Assembly: GCA_023015825.1 (NCBI GenBank)
Contig: JALKAW010000001.1
Location: 248,001 to 312,000 of the forward strand
Length of the DNA: 64,000 nt
Direction of reading: 5' to 3'
Source of the DNA: Flavobacteriaceae bacterium S0862
Lineage (GTDB): Bacteria; Bacteroidota; Bacteroidia; Flavobacteriales; Flavobacteriaceae
In this document: piece by piece, positions 18,917 through 26,816 of the stretch
Layout: each line of letters begins with the position of its first letter
Position numbering within the stretch: position 1 is the first letter of the stretch
Translations under genes and position numbers: made by a program
The notes under the pieces: generated by a model
What the model was told of the DNA's origin: nothing
Databases searched by the model: none
Seen by the model: only the letters and a program-made list of their open reading frames with translations

Positions 18917-21466
18917 TTAATTTCTTTCAATTGGAACAGATATTCTATTACCAAGGAATAATGCGTTTAAAAATAATTTATTGGTTCCATACCAAGCACC
19001 TCTAAAATTAGGGTTGTCGGCAAACATTACCACGCGTCCACGTCCTAATGGACTAACAATTAATGACGCAGAAGGTTTTAAGTAGGTGTTTAAGTTAGTA
19101 TCAGAAATATACCCATCGATATGTGGATTTTTTGTGTATTTGGCGACAGTACTATATTGGCTTTTACTAGGTGCAATAAACACATTATTGTTTTTGTACA
19201 CAGGAAGTTTATTGTTTCTATAACCAAACCCTAGAGGATGTGTTAAGTCTAAGTCTACTTCAAAAATTGAACCTCCTAAACGTTCTCTTCCTATATTTTC
19301 ACCTGCGTCGACATATGGTTTTCTTTCAACTGCTTTTGGTTTTTCGTCTTTTTTTGGTTTAGGCTTTTTGGTAAGTTGTTCTTTTACTAACTTTTTATCA
19401 ATCACCCATTTTGAACCTCCAGCAATGGTAATTAGTGTATTGCCTTTAGAAGTCCAATCTTTTAGTTTTTGTCTTTGTATAGAATCTAATACACTATAAC
19501 TTCCAGATACCATAACTAAGGCATTGTACTTATCTAGATTTGCACCTCTAAAACTTCTCATTTGAATTTTGGTTATTGGCATATGTACACGTGTGTCTAG
19601 TAAATGCCAAACTTCGCCAGCTTCATAACTACTAACGCCATCACCAATTAACATGGCAGCTTTAGGTTTTTTTAAAGCTCGAAAATTGTTACTTCCTAAA
19701 TCAATTCCTGTTAAACTATAACCACCATTTGTGGTATACATTGGGACATGATACTTTGATTGTGCGTCAGAAATAATTTTATAGACTTCTTGACTGGATT
19801 TTTTTTGTTTACTTACAGGCACTAGAAGTGTACCATAATTAAAACTTTTATTACCGCTTGAAGTTTTTATTGAAAATGGTTTAAAAGCAGAGGCTACTGT
19901 TAACCCTTTAGATTGCATATAATATAATGCAGCTGGTGCATTGTAATCGTCATAATCAATAATGTAAGCGTAGTCTGCTGGTTGTACTTTAGCGACAGTT
20001 ATTGTGTTATTTTCAGGAGTGACTTCAGTTCCTAAATTAGCGCTTTTCAACCCCCGATATTTCATGTTATAAAAGTTAGCAACACTCCAAGCTGAAGCAT
20101 CATAAAATACACTATCTCTATACTTATTGTAAGTCTCAAACATAGTTTGAACCATTCTATGTTGTGGTTGCTTCAACGGTACTATATATTTATTTCCGTT
20201 TTTATAAACTTTTATTTTATGTTTTAATAAATAATCAACAAATGCTTTATTTCTATTCATATCATAGGCATCACCAAACTCATAAGCTGAGAATCCTGTT
20301 AGTGCTTTTTTTGTCATTGCAGATTTAAAGAATTTTTGCTGGTATTCCCTCAAATATGCTTTGTTTTCAACAGATGCTTTTATGGTTGCAAAGCCAGAAA
20401 CATATTGGTTTCTAATTGTAAAAGCGAAAGTCATTTTTCCATAATCGGTATCTTGAATATGACCTCTAGAACTTGCTTGTTCAAATAGTAATGCTAATCC
20501 ACCTTGTAAATCTGGATAAGAACTTCCATAGCCTGGATATGTGCCATCAAAAGATTCTTTGGTGTAGTAGAATGACCCTATTTTATCCAAAGCACTAGCA
20601 AAATAAGGCGCAAACATATTATTTAAGTCTTCATAATTTTCTTTTGGCATGATTGGGTCTTGAGAACCAATAGGTTTCATAGGTTCGAAAAAGTGATTGC
20701 TATTTGTTCCCATTTCGTGGAAATCGGTCACTACATTTGGATACCATTGATGATACCAATTTAGTTTTCCTTGACTCTCAGGATGAACAGCTAACAACCA
20801 ATCCCTATTTAAATCAAACCAATAATGATTTGTTCTACCTCTAGGCCATGCTTCGTTATGTTCGGCATCTGTGCCATCTGACACTAACTGCTTCGCTTGA
20901 AATTGGTTTGCCCATTGTGTATGTCTATCCCGTCCATCAGGGTTAATTGTTGGGTCAATAAAAATGACAGAATTATTTAAGTAATTAGTTACTTCGGGAT
21001 TATTTGAAGCCACTAATGTATAAGCTGTGAGTAAAGCAGCTTCAGAACTCGAAGGCTCATTGCCATGAACGTTATAACCTAACTGAATAAATACTGGAAC
21101 ATCATTATAGTTTGTTGGTGACTGATTAGGGTCAACAAATTTTAAGTGTTCAGATTTTATTGATTCTAAGTTGTTAAGGTTTTCAGGAGTAGAAACATGT
21201 AACATAACTAGCTTACGTCTTTCATGAGTGTATCCATAAACTTCTATTTTGGCACGATTAGATACTTCAGCTAGTTTGTAGAAATATGCAACAATTTGAT
21301 CATGTCGAGTATGTTGTTTTCCAATGGGATAACCTAAGAATTCTTCAGGTGTTGGAATATTAGAATCAAAAGGAGCTTTGTCTTTAAAAAAGTAATCTTG
21401 AGCTAATGCAGGATTTACCATAAGTGTAGAAAACATTATGGCAAAAACGAATTTTGTTAATTTCAT
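18917..21466 (-). CDS. secreted M14 family zinc carboxypeptidase
   Basis: 849 residues with signal peptide (FVFAIMFSTLMVNPALAQ). M14 zinc motif HGNEPSSSEAAL near 134-138 gives the first His and Glu ligands; FIDPTINPDGRDRHT near 172 carries the conserved NPDGR; and VTDFHEMGTNSNHFF near 245 offers the third His. The C-terminal half resembles a class I glutamine-amidotransferase/DJ-1-like fold (KAAMLIGDGVSSYEAGEVWHLLDT ... LVMVSGSY), as in other Bacteroidota M14 enzymes, and a lysine-proline stretch near 690-710 is a linker. First gene of a two-gene operon with the amidohydrolase. Confidence 0.88.
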   Translation of the reverse strand: MKLTKFVFAIMFSTLMVNPALAQDYFFKDKAPFDSNIPTPEEFLGYPIGKQHTRHDQIVAYFYKLAEVSNRAKIEVYGYTHERRKLVMLHVSTPENLNNLESIKSEHLKFVDPNQSPTNYNDVPVFIQLGYNVHGNEPSSSEAALLTAYTLVASNNPEVTNYLNNSVIFIDPTINPDGRDRHTQWANQFQAKQLVSDGTDAEHNEAWPRGRTNHYWFDLNRDWLLAVHPESQGKLNWYHQWYPNVVTDFHEMGTNSNHFFEPMKPIGSQDPIMPKENYEDLNNMFAPYFASALDKIGSFYYTKESFDGTYPGYGSSYPDLQGGLALLFEQASSRGHIQDTDYGKMTFAFTIRNQYVSGFATIKASVENKAYLREYQQKFFKSAMTKKALTGFSAYEFGDAYDMNRNKAFVDYLLKHKIKVYKNGNKYIVPLKQPQHRMVQTMFETYNKYRDSVFYDASAWSVANFYNMKYRGLKSANLGTEVTPENNTITVAKVQPADYAYIIDYDDYNAPAALYYMQSKGLTVASAFKPFSIKTSSGNKSFNYGTLLVPVSKQKKSSQEVYKIISDAQSKYHVPMYTTNGGYSLTGIDLGSNNFRALKKPKAAMLIGDGVSSYEAGEVWHLLDTRVHMPITKIQMRSFRGANLDKYNALVMVSGSYSVLDSIQRQKLKDWTSKGNTLITIAGGSKWVIDKKLVKEQLTKKPKPKKDEKPKAVERKPYVDAGENIGRERLGGSIFEVDLDLTHPLGFGYRNNKLPVYKNNNVFIAPSKSQYSTVAKYTKNPHIDGYISDTNLNTYLKPSASLIVSPLGRGRVVMFADNPNFRGAWYGTNKLFLNALFLGNRISVPIERN

Positions 21467-21551
21467 TTGTGGTTGGTTTGAAAATGAAATCTAAAAATAA
21501 GGAATTATGGGTTTCTTTTACAATTACATGAAATTTTTAACACATTTAGGG

Positions 21552-22295
21552 TTAATCGATAACTAAATGCGGAACATTATCTACATTCCAATCAATTACC
21601 AATCCGCTAGCTAGTTGTTGTGCTATCTCTTTGCCATATAAAAATTCGCATAAGTACAAAGCAGCTTCAAAACTTTTGGCACCACCTGCTGATGTAATAT
21701 ATTTATCATCGTGCACAAAAAGGACATCTTTACGAATGTCTAGACTTGGAAATATCTCACGCATTTTATCTATATCGCTTGGGAAACTGGTTGAGACAAC
21801 ATTTTCAAGCAATCCTGCTTTTGCTAATACAAAAGCACCATCGCAATGTGAGGTTATAAATTTAGCGTCTTTATCTACTTGTTTTACAAAGTTTATCATA
21901 GCTTCGTCTTCAAGATCTTTGCCTAAATGGTTTTCAGCACTTGGTACTACTAGTATGTCTATTTGTGGTAATTCATCTTCTAAGTAATTAAAATCTGGAA
22001 GAATCCGCATGCCTTCAAAAGTTGTGATAGCCTCATTAGTATTTGCTACAGTAAATACATTCATGGCTTTTATACCTTCTCTAAAAATAGTGTGTTGAAA
22101 AATATCGAAAGGTGCTGTAAGCTCTGTGTTATACGTACCTTCCATTATCAAGAATGCAACGTTATATCTATTGGGTTCTAGTTTAGGGAACTGCTTTTCA
22201 GTTTTAGTTTCAACTTCTTCTTGGGTTGTTTTTGAGCTATTTTTGCAGCTTATAATTGAAGTTGTTAGAAAAATAATAAAAAGTATTTTTTTCAT
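21552..22295 (-). CDS. DJ-1/PfpI family lipoprotein
   Basis: 247 residues. Lipoprotein signal MKKILFIIFLTTSIISC. Domain begins YNVAFLIMEGTYNTELTAPFDIFQHTIF, typical of the GlxA/PfpI branch of class I glutamine-amidotransferase-like proteins, with the nucleophile-elbow Cys in ITSHCDGAFVLAKAG and a following TSAGGAKSFEAALYL. Lacks the AraC HTH of GlxA regulators. Activity not assignable (isomerase, hydratase or chaperone are known in the superfamily). Third gene of the MFS-VOC-DJ-1 operon; the 59-nt overlap with the VOC reading frame is explained by a frameshift there. Confidence 0.8.
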   Translation of the reverse strand: MKKILFIIFLTTSIISCKNSSKTTQEEVETKTEKQFPKLEPNRYNVAFLIMEGTYNTELTAPFDIFQHTIFREGIKAMNVFTVANTNEAITTFEGMRILPDFNYLEDELPQIDILVVPSAENHLGKDLEDEAMINFVKQVDKDAKFITSHCDGAFVLAKAGLLENVVSTSFPSDIDKMREIFPSLDIRKDVLFVHDDKYITSAGGAKSFEAALYLCEFLYGKEIAQQLASGLVIDWNVDNVPHLVID

Positions 22296-22674
22296 AATTA
22301 ATTAATTCTCCAAGGTGGATTTTTCTGTTTTTGCCAGCATGATATAAAATGATATGGTTGCCATCAGGGTCGCTTAAATGTGCTTCACGCCATAACCAAG
22401 TTTTATCTTCTGGATTGCTTATAAAGGTAATTCCTTTTTGCTTTAAATAAGAAACAAGTTTATCTAAATTTTCATCTTCAAAGTATATGGTGATTCCATT
22501 TTCTTCTGGTAATTTGTCCACTTTATGAATTGAAAAGGTTGAGTTACCTTCTAGGCATTCAAAACGCACATAACGTGGTAAGGCATTGAGAATGAGATTT
22601 AAACCTAAGGTTTTATAAAACGATGACGATTTTTCAACATCTAAAGATGGAATGGTTATTTGATTTAAATTCAT
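22237..22674 (-). CDS. VOC (glyoxalase/bleomycin-resistance-like) family protein, 3' end frameshifted
   Basis: As read, 145 residues of a single vicinal-oxygen-chelate domain (NQITIPSLDVEKSSSFYKTLGL ... REAHLSDPDGNHIILYHAGKNRK). The end IHLGELINYEKNTFYYFSNN is foreign to the family. Adding one A to the run complementary to 22320-22324 restores KNPPWRIN and a stop at 22298-22300. KNPPWR-type endings are what I know from VOC relatives, and that stop would sit 2 nt before the next ATG, a normal operon junction. The intact gene is thus probably 22298-22674 (125 aa). The start overlaps the MFS stop by 4 nt. Possible roles include resistance to bleomycin- or fosfomycin-like compounds, but the substrate is not readable. 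Confidence 0.8.
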   Translation of the reverse strand: MNLNQITIPSLDVEKSSSFYKTLGLNLILNALPRYVRFECLEGNSTFSIHKVDKLPEENGITIYFEDENLDKLVSYLKQKGITFISNPEDKTWLWREAHLSDPDGNHIILYHAGKNRKIHLGELINYEKNTFYYFSNNFNYKLQK

Positions 22675-23879
22675 TTTACTTTACTTGTCTTTAAAGATTG
22701 TTTTAATATAAAAAATAGGAACACACAAAGTCCTGATATTAATGAGATTATATACCAAGTATTGTCAAACCCTACATTGTCTACCATTCGCATTCCTAAA
22801 TTATGACCAAAGATATGTGCTGTGGAAAAAGCGATGCTATAAAGCGCCATGTACTCGCCTTGATTTCCTTTTTTGGCACGTTGCATTGCAAAGGTATTCG
22901 AGAAAGGAAAGGCAATCATTTCTCCAACGGTCATTAGTATCATTCCAATTACTAAAACACCAACCCAAGAAGTCATATTTAAGACTACAAAACTTAGTCC
23001 TGTTAGTATGGCGCCAAAGAGCATCAATCCACTAACAGTAAATCGACTATTCTCAAGCCATTTTATTAAAGGCATTTCAAAAATAAAAATTAAAAAACCA
23101 TTCATTCCTAGCAATAGTCCAATATCAATTTTAGTTAATTCATGTACGTCTTTATAATATAAAGGCATAGTAGAGAAGTATTGAATAAATATCAATGCAA
23201 AAAGCATCATTCCTATTAAAAATATAATGAATGGAATATCTCTATAAGCGGAGTCTGGATTTTTGACCTTAATTTCGTCAAGAGTTTTAGATTTTTTTGG
23301 GTTTAAAACGTTTAGCAGAACAATTGTTGCTAGTAAACAAGTAATTCCGTCCACCCAAAATAATCCAGTATAGCTTACAGTAGAAATAATAATACCACCA
23401 ATGGCTGGACCTGCAGAAAAACCAAGATTAATTGCTAACCTAATTAACGTAACACTTCTAGTTTTATTTTCTGGTTTACTATAGGCACTTAAGGCGACAT
23501 ACATTGCTGGTCGAAACATATCTGCTACAACCATCACCACAAAAATACCAATACAAAAAGAAGCAAAAGTTGTTAAAAATTGCAAGCATATAAACATAAT
23601 TCCTGTAAGCAATAAACTAGAAGCCATGACTTTGTAATACCCAATTTTATCAGTTAGTTTGCCTCCTAACCAAGCCCCAGCTACAGAACCTAACCCAAAT
23701 GCTGTCATAACCCAACCTACATCTTTAAGTGTAAAGTTTAAGTTTTCTGTTAGGTATAAAGAAAGAAATGGAATCACCATTGTTCCTGCTCTATTTATTA
23801 ATGTAATTAATGATAACCACCAAACTTCTTTAGAGAGTCCTCTAAAAGTATTTAAGTAATAATTTAATAGTGTTTTCAT
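22671..23879 (-). CDS. MFS transporter (DHA1-like, probable efflux)
   Basis: 402 residues from ATG 23877-23879 (MKTLLNYYLNTFRGL); the in-frame GTG 13 codons upstream lies inside a terminator hairpin and is rejected. Twelve hydrophobic segments. The loop 2-3 motif GSVAGAWLGGKLTDKIGYYK near 60-79 is the MFS motif A, and RSVTLIRLAINLGFSAGPAIGG near 140 matches the antiporter-type motif C region (GPxxGG) associated with drug/proton exporters. The overlapping VOC gene and DJ-1 gene follow. Its 5' leader contains a small ORF, terminator and antiterminator, suggesting induction by something that affects translation. Export substrate unknown. Confidence 0.85.
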   Translation of the reverse strand: MKTLLNYYLNTFRGLSKEVWWLSLITLINRAGTMVIPFLSLYLTENLNFTLKDVGWVMTAFGLGSVAGAWLGGKLTDKIGYYKVMASSLLLTGIMFICLQFLTTFASFCIGIFVVMVVADMFRPAMYVALSAYSKPENKTRSVTLIRLAINLGFSAGPAIGGIIISTVSYTGLFWVDGITCLLATIVLLNVLNPKKSKTLDEIKVKNPDSAYRDIPFIIFLIGMMLFALIFIQYFSTMPLYYKDVHELTKIDIGLLLGMNGFLIFIFEMPLIKWLENSRFTVSGLMLFGAILTGLSFVVLNMTSWVGVLVIGMILMTVGEMIAFPFSNTFAMQRAKKGNQGEYMALYSIAFSTAHIFGHNLGMRMVDNVGFDNTWYIISLISGLCVFLFFILKQSLKTSKVK

Positions 23880-23901
23880 AGTTTGACAGGTATATAAAAG
23901 T

Positions 23902-23930
23902 AAAAAGTCCGACTTCACAGTCGGACTTTT
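23902..23930 (-). terminator. intrinsic terminator in the MFS leader
   Basis: On the minus strand a perfect 12-bp stem AAAAGTCCGACT / AGTCGGACTTTT with loop GTGA is followed by a T run ending near 23902; the MFS ATG is 23 nt further on. The hairpin is symmetric enough to act on the plus strand as well, but there it would precede, not follow, a gene. Placed between a promoter-like box plus small ORF and the MFS start, it is best read as an attenuator. Confidence 0.75.
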
Positions 23931-23983
23931 ATATATTGTAATATTTTATATTTATATCATCGTAATATATAAAGCGTCCAACC
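23919..23983 (-). promoter_or_regulatory. predicted antiterminator pairing competing with the MFS terminator
   Basis: Minus-strand segment 23983-23964 (GGTTGGAC, GC, TTTATATATT) can pair with 23937-23919 (AATATATAAA, A, GTCCGACT): 10 Watson-Crick pairs, a 2x1 internal loop, then 8 pairs including two G-U. This consumes the whole 5' arm of the terminator stem, so the two structures are mutually exclusive. The upstream arm lies inside the 25-codon leader ORF, over codons for Gly-Trp-Thr-Leu-Tyr-Ile-Leu, where a translating ribosome would block it. Confidence 0.6.
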
Positions 23984-24034
23984 ACTAAGTCTATAAGCGG
24001 TTTTTTCAAGACAAATATTTACAATGATTTTCAT
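23957..24034 (-). CDS. candidate leader peptide, 25 aa, of the MFS operon
   Basis: ATG at 24032-24034, TGA at 23957-23959, minus strand. The peptide begins MKIIVNICLEKTAYRL and ends with SGWTLYILR. It lies about 20 nt after a TAnnTTTG box, 26 nt before the terminator stem, and about 80 nt before the MFS ATG. Its distal codons overlap the antiterminator arm, the arrangement expected when ribosome progress decides between terminator and antiterminator. No known leader peptide recognised; the run of codons has no single repeated amino acid, so drug-induced stalling is likelier than amino-acid sensing. Whether it is translated is untested. Confidence 0.5.
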   Translation of the reverse strand: MKIIVNICLEKTAYRLSGWTLYILR

Positions 24035-24054
24035 TTTTTTGTTTTTTAGTTATT

Positions 24055-24062
24055 CAAAACTA
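24055..24062 (-). promoter_or_regulatory. candidate -7 box for the MFS leader transcript
   Basis: Minus-strand TAGTTTTG fits TAnnTTTG; transcription would begin near 24048-24052, some 15-18 nt before the leader ATG. No TTG -33 element at the usual distance, so the match is only partial. It sits back-to-back with the plus-strand box at 24083. Confidence 0.45.
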
Positions 24063-24082
24063 TGCAAAATATTCTTAAGTTG

Positions 24083-24090
24083 TATTTTTG
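24083..24090 (+). promoter_or_regulatory. promoter -7 box of the DUF1684 gene
   Basis: TATTTTTG matches TAnnTTTG and ends 17 nt before ATG 24108, giving a very short leader. It also supports 24108 rather than the in-frame start at 24024, which lies upstream of the box. Confidence 0.6.
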
Positions 24091-24107
24091 TAGTAGAAAA
24101 TTTAAGT

Positions 24108-24710
24108 ATGAAAAAAATTAGTTGGGTATTTCTAATAGTAGTAACGATTGGTTGTTCTCAACAAAAGAAACCTATACTTGGTGAAACTGAGTTTCAAAAA
24201 GAACAAAATGCCATGTTTAAAGATGCTTCAAAATCGCCTTTAAAAGATAAGGATAGAGAGACTTTTGAAAGCTTAGAGTTTTTTGAATACGATTCAACCT
24301 TTTTGGTTGCAGCAGATTTGAAAAGAACACCAGACACGGAATTCTTTAATATGAAAACGACCACAGATCGTGTATCGAAAGAGCGTATTTATGGCGTGCT
24401 TACTTTCAATATTAATAATAAAACGTATGACTTGAATGTATATCAAGGTGAAGAAAATATGCAAACTGAAGGCTATGAAGATTACTTATTCTTACCTTTT
24501 TTAGATGCAACTAATGGTGAAAGCACCTATGGAGGTGGACGTTATATTGATTTAAGAATCCCTGAGGGTGATAGCATGGAAATTGATTTTAACTCAGCAT
24601 ATAACCCTTATTGTGTTTATAATGAGAAGTATTCTTGTCCAATAGTACCACGAGTCAATTATTTACCAATTAAGATAGAAGCTGGAGTGAAAAACTATAA
24701 GAAAGACTAA
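24108..24710 (+). CDS. DUF1684 lipoprotein
   Basis: 200 residues from the ATG that starts a clean lipoprotein signal (MKKISWVFLIVVTIGC). The domain has the DUF1684 hallmarks: LYVFLPFLDATNGESTYGGGRYIDL-like strand-loop (here DYLFLPFLDATNGESTYGGG near 150), then EIDFNSAYNPYCVYNEKYSC and a terminal YLPIKIEAGVK. DUF1684 is a beta-sandwich family with no established enzymatic activity. Tail-to-tail with crcB, stops overlapping by 4 nt. Confidence 0.82.
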   Translation: MKKISWVFLIVVTIGCSQQKKPILGETEFQKEQNAMFKDASKSPLKDKDRETFESLEFFEYDSTFLVAADLKRTPDTEFFNMKTTTDRVSKERIYGVLTFNINNKTYDLNVYQGEENMQTEGYEDYLFLPFLDATNGESTYGGGRYIDLRIPEGDSMEIDFNSAYNPYCVYNEKYSCPIVPRVNYLPIKIEAGVKNYKKD

Positions 24711-25078
24711 AAGCTTTTTACTAGAAATAGTCCTAAAAACACAGCTAGAAAACCAACAACGAAACTCCCAATAGTATAAAGTGCAAAACTGGTAAAATCA
24801 CCAGCTTTTAAGAGTACATGATTCTCGTAAGCAAAGGTTGAAAATGTGGTAAAACCCCCACAAAAACCAGTAGCGAGAAGCAATGTTTGATTTGAAGATA
24901 ATGCCTCATTTTTAGCAGCAATCCCAAGAATAATACCAATAAGTAGGCTTCCTAAAATGTTTGCTGTAAAAGTTCCCCATGGAATTCCTGTTTCGGTAGA
25001 ATTCATATATTTTCCAATAACGTAGCGTAAAGTACTACCAAATCCACCTCCAATAAAAACTAGTAAGAGTTGCTTCAT
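24707..25078 (-). CDS. crcB: fluoride efflux channel CrcB/Fluc
   Basis: 123 residues, four transmembrane helices. Family motifs GGGFGSTLRYVIGKY near 11-25, TANILGSLLIGI near 39-50 (the NxxGSxxxG helix) and GFCGGFTTFSTFAYE near 72-86 (the GxxGGxTTFSTF pore and sodium-site segment). Works as a dual-topology dimer exporting fluoride. Immediately follows the SRPBCC gene with no gap, so co-transcribed. No fluoride riboswitch is recognisable upstream of that unit. Confidence 0.93.
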   Translation of the reverse strand: MKQLLLVFIGGGFGSTLRYVIGKYMNSTETGIPWGTFTANILGSLLIGIILGIAAKNEALSSNQTLLLATGFCGGFTTFSTFAYENHVLLKAGDFTSFALYTIGSFVVGFLAVFLGLFLVKSF

Positions 25079-26098
25079 CTATTCTTTAATTGGTATATAA
25101 ATTTCAGTAATCCAATCGGCAGGATTTGGAAAATCACCAGGGTCATTAGTGTATATTTCAAAGGGTTTAATATCGCTTTGTTCTAATTTAATTTCAGCAA
25201 GATACTGCATGCTTTCTGTCCAAGCTTTAGATAAATTAGTATAGTTCCCTTTCAAGGTCGTTTTTAAAACTTTAGTTTTTGGAATATATCCACAAAGCAC
25301 ACCACTATTATCTGTAATAGTTATTTTTTCGCTCACAGGAATGCCATTGCTCATAATAACTGTACCATCGGCCATATTCATATCTTGGTAAACTGTTAGT
25401 GGCATACCATTCATAGGGATGTTATTTTTTGCCATAAACATACCAATACCGTCATATTGTTGTGCCATGGTTGCGCTAATGTTTTCATTGTTAGCATTTG
25501 AGGTTTTGTATAAATAAAAGCCACCACCATATTCTTTAATGCCATTAATAGTGATTTCAAACTTACTCATGCTTTCCATTGTTAAGCTGTCTAGTTTTTC
25601 TAAACCACGTTCGTAATCTGGACCAACCATATTATCCATGCCACCATTTATTAGAGCAAAGAATTTTAAAAGAAAAGGCACTTCATCTGCTTTCATTCCC
25701 CAAGTTACTTGAGTGCCTTCATCTACTTTTTCAAATTTCCAATAGACATTTGATGGAGGGAAACTACCAAACTGCATTTCTTGAGAAATCGAGTCAAATT
25801 CACTCACTGCTCTAGTTTTCATAGTTCCTGGACCATCGTTACTGGTCCACGAATACGAACTTCCAACACCACTGGTTTGTTCTGGGTAAGTAATTTTAAT
25901 TGATGGGTCTTTTTCAATCCAAGGCGACCAGCTTTCCCAGTTTTTATAATCATTTATTTGATTAAATAATAGTTCAGCTGGGGCTTTGATTACTCTTGAC
26001 CTTTGTATATCATAAGAATTTGGTTGAACAGCAACATACCCACAAGAACCTATTATGAATATCAATAGAATAATAATGACAACTTTTGCTGTTTTCAT
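25079..26098 (-). CDS. membrane-anchored SRPBCC plus GyrI-like effector-binding protein
   Basis: 339 residues. A single N-terminal hydrophobic anchor (VVIIILLIFIIGSCGYVAV) is followed by an SRPBCC/polyketide-cyclase-like START domain (ERSRVIKAPAELLFNQINDYKNWESWSPWIEKDPS-type pattern; GVGSSYSWTSND; VYWKFEKVDEGTQVTWGM). The C-terminal half from about 185 (EYGGGFYLYKTSNANN ... PLTVYQDMNMADGTVIMSNGIPV) resembles the AraC-effector/GyrI small-molecule-binding fold. Both halves bind hydrophobic ligands in their families; the ligand here is unknown. First gene of a two-gene unit with crcB. Confidence 0.75.
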   Translation of the reverse strand: MKTAKVVIIILLIFIIGSCGYVAVQPNSYDIQRSRVIKAPAELLFNQINDYKNWESWSPWIEKDPSIKITYPEQTSGVGSSYSWTSNDGPGTMKTRAVSEFDSISQEMQFGSFPPSNVYWKFEKVDEGTQVTWGMKADEVPFLLKFFALINGGMDNMVGPDYERGLEKLDSLTMESMSKFEITINGIKEYGGGFYLYKTSNANNENISATMAQQYDGIGMFMAKNNIPMNGMPLTVYQDMNMADGTVIMSNGIPVSEKITITDNSGVLCGYIPKTKVLKTTLKGNYTNLSKAWTESMQYLAEIKLEQSDIKPFEIYTNDPGDFPNPADWITEIYIPIKE

Positions 26099-26173
26099 GA
26101 TTTCTACTTTAGTGGTTTACGTAAAGATACTGATTTTTAAAAATGTAATTATATTGGAAATCAAAAACGTAAA

Positions 26174-26362
26174 TCAATCAGTAAAAATAAATTTAATGGC
26201 TACAATAAATAGTAAGAAAGCTATAAAAGAGACTAAAACCCACAAACTGCCTTTAAAATAACGTCTATGTATTTTAATGTCTTTTCGGTAGGCGTAAATA
26301 AGTACGATGATAAATGCGATGGCGAATAATATTCCGAAAATGATCTGTCCTTTGCTGAACAT
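26174..26362 (-). CDS. small two-helix membrane protein
   Basis: 62 residues: MFSKGQIIFGILFAIAFIIV starts a first transmembrane helix (7-24), a basic loop YRKDIKIHRRYFKGS faces the cytoplasm, then a second helix (39-58). The charge pattern and length look genuine, and I associate such proteins with Flavobacteriaceae, although no named family is known to me. Divergent from the MazG-like gene. Confidence 0.65.
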   Translation of the reverse strand: MFSKGQIIFGILFAIAFIIVLIYAYRKDIKIHRRYFKGSLWVLVSFIAFLLFIVAIKFIFTD

Positions 26363-26397
26363 ATTTTTATATTTTTATGCGAATTTAATTGAATAAT

Positions 26398-26784
26398 ATG
26401 AAGAACAAAATCGAAGCAGTAAAAGATTTTCATAAAGCCTTTAAAATTGGCTATTTAGAAACGCCAAAAGCAAATCTTGGACAAGAGAAAAATATGCTAC
26501 GTTATAAATTGATGCGCGAAGAAAATGAAGAATATTTAGATGCAGCAAACGATAATGACTTAGTTGAGGTGGCTGATGCGCTTGGTGATATGCTATACAT
26601 TCTTTGTGGAACTATTATAGAGCATGGTATGCAACATAAAATTGAGGAGGTTTTTAACGAAATTCAGCGCAGTAACATGAGTAAATTGGGTGAAGACGGA
26701 GAGCCTATTTATAGAGAAGATGGTAAGGTGCTAAAAGGACCAAACTATTTTAAACCAAATATTAAAGAGATTTTAGAGAAATAA
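26398..26784 (+). CDS. MazG-like nucleoside triphosphate pyrophosphohydrolase family protein
   Basis: 128 residues from ATG 26398. All-alpha NTP-PPase features: KAFKIGYLETPKANL, then MREENEEYLDAANDNDLVEVADALGDMLYILCGT, in which the ExxEx and ExxD residues that bind magnesium are visible (EENEE near 40-44; EVADALGD near 58-65). A DGEPIYREDGKVLKGPNYFKPNI tail is typical of the phosphoribosyl-ATP pyrophosphohydrolase-like short family of Bacteroidota. Likely a house-cleaning pyrophosphatase. A 15-bp hairpin follows as terminator. Confidence 0.85.
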   Translation: MKNKIEAVKDFHKAFKIGYLETPKANLGQEKNMLRYKLMREENEEYLDAANDNDLVEVADALGDMLYILCGTIIEHGMQHKIEEVFNEIQRSNMSKLGEDGEPIYREDGKVLKGPNYFKPNIKEILEK

Positions 26785-26814
26785 AAAAAGAGAAGCAAAT
26801 GCTTCTCTTTTTTT
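26783..26814. terminator. bidirectional terminator between the MazG-like gene and ilvE
   Basis: AAAAAAAGAGAAGCA (26783-26797) pairs perfectly with TGCTTCTCTTTTTTT (26800-26814). It gives a T-run on both strands and serves both convergent genes. Confidence 0.85.
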
Positions 26815-26816
26815 AT

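Noticed and set aside
23880-23918. GTG start 13 codons upstream for the MFS transporter
   Set aside because: The codon lies in the terminator loop and the extra residues are not typical of an MFS N-terminus.
24024-24107. Longer start for the DUF1684 gene
   Set aside because: It would place the promoter box inside the coding region and bury the lipoprotein signal; the region is better explained by the minus-strand leader ORF.
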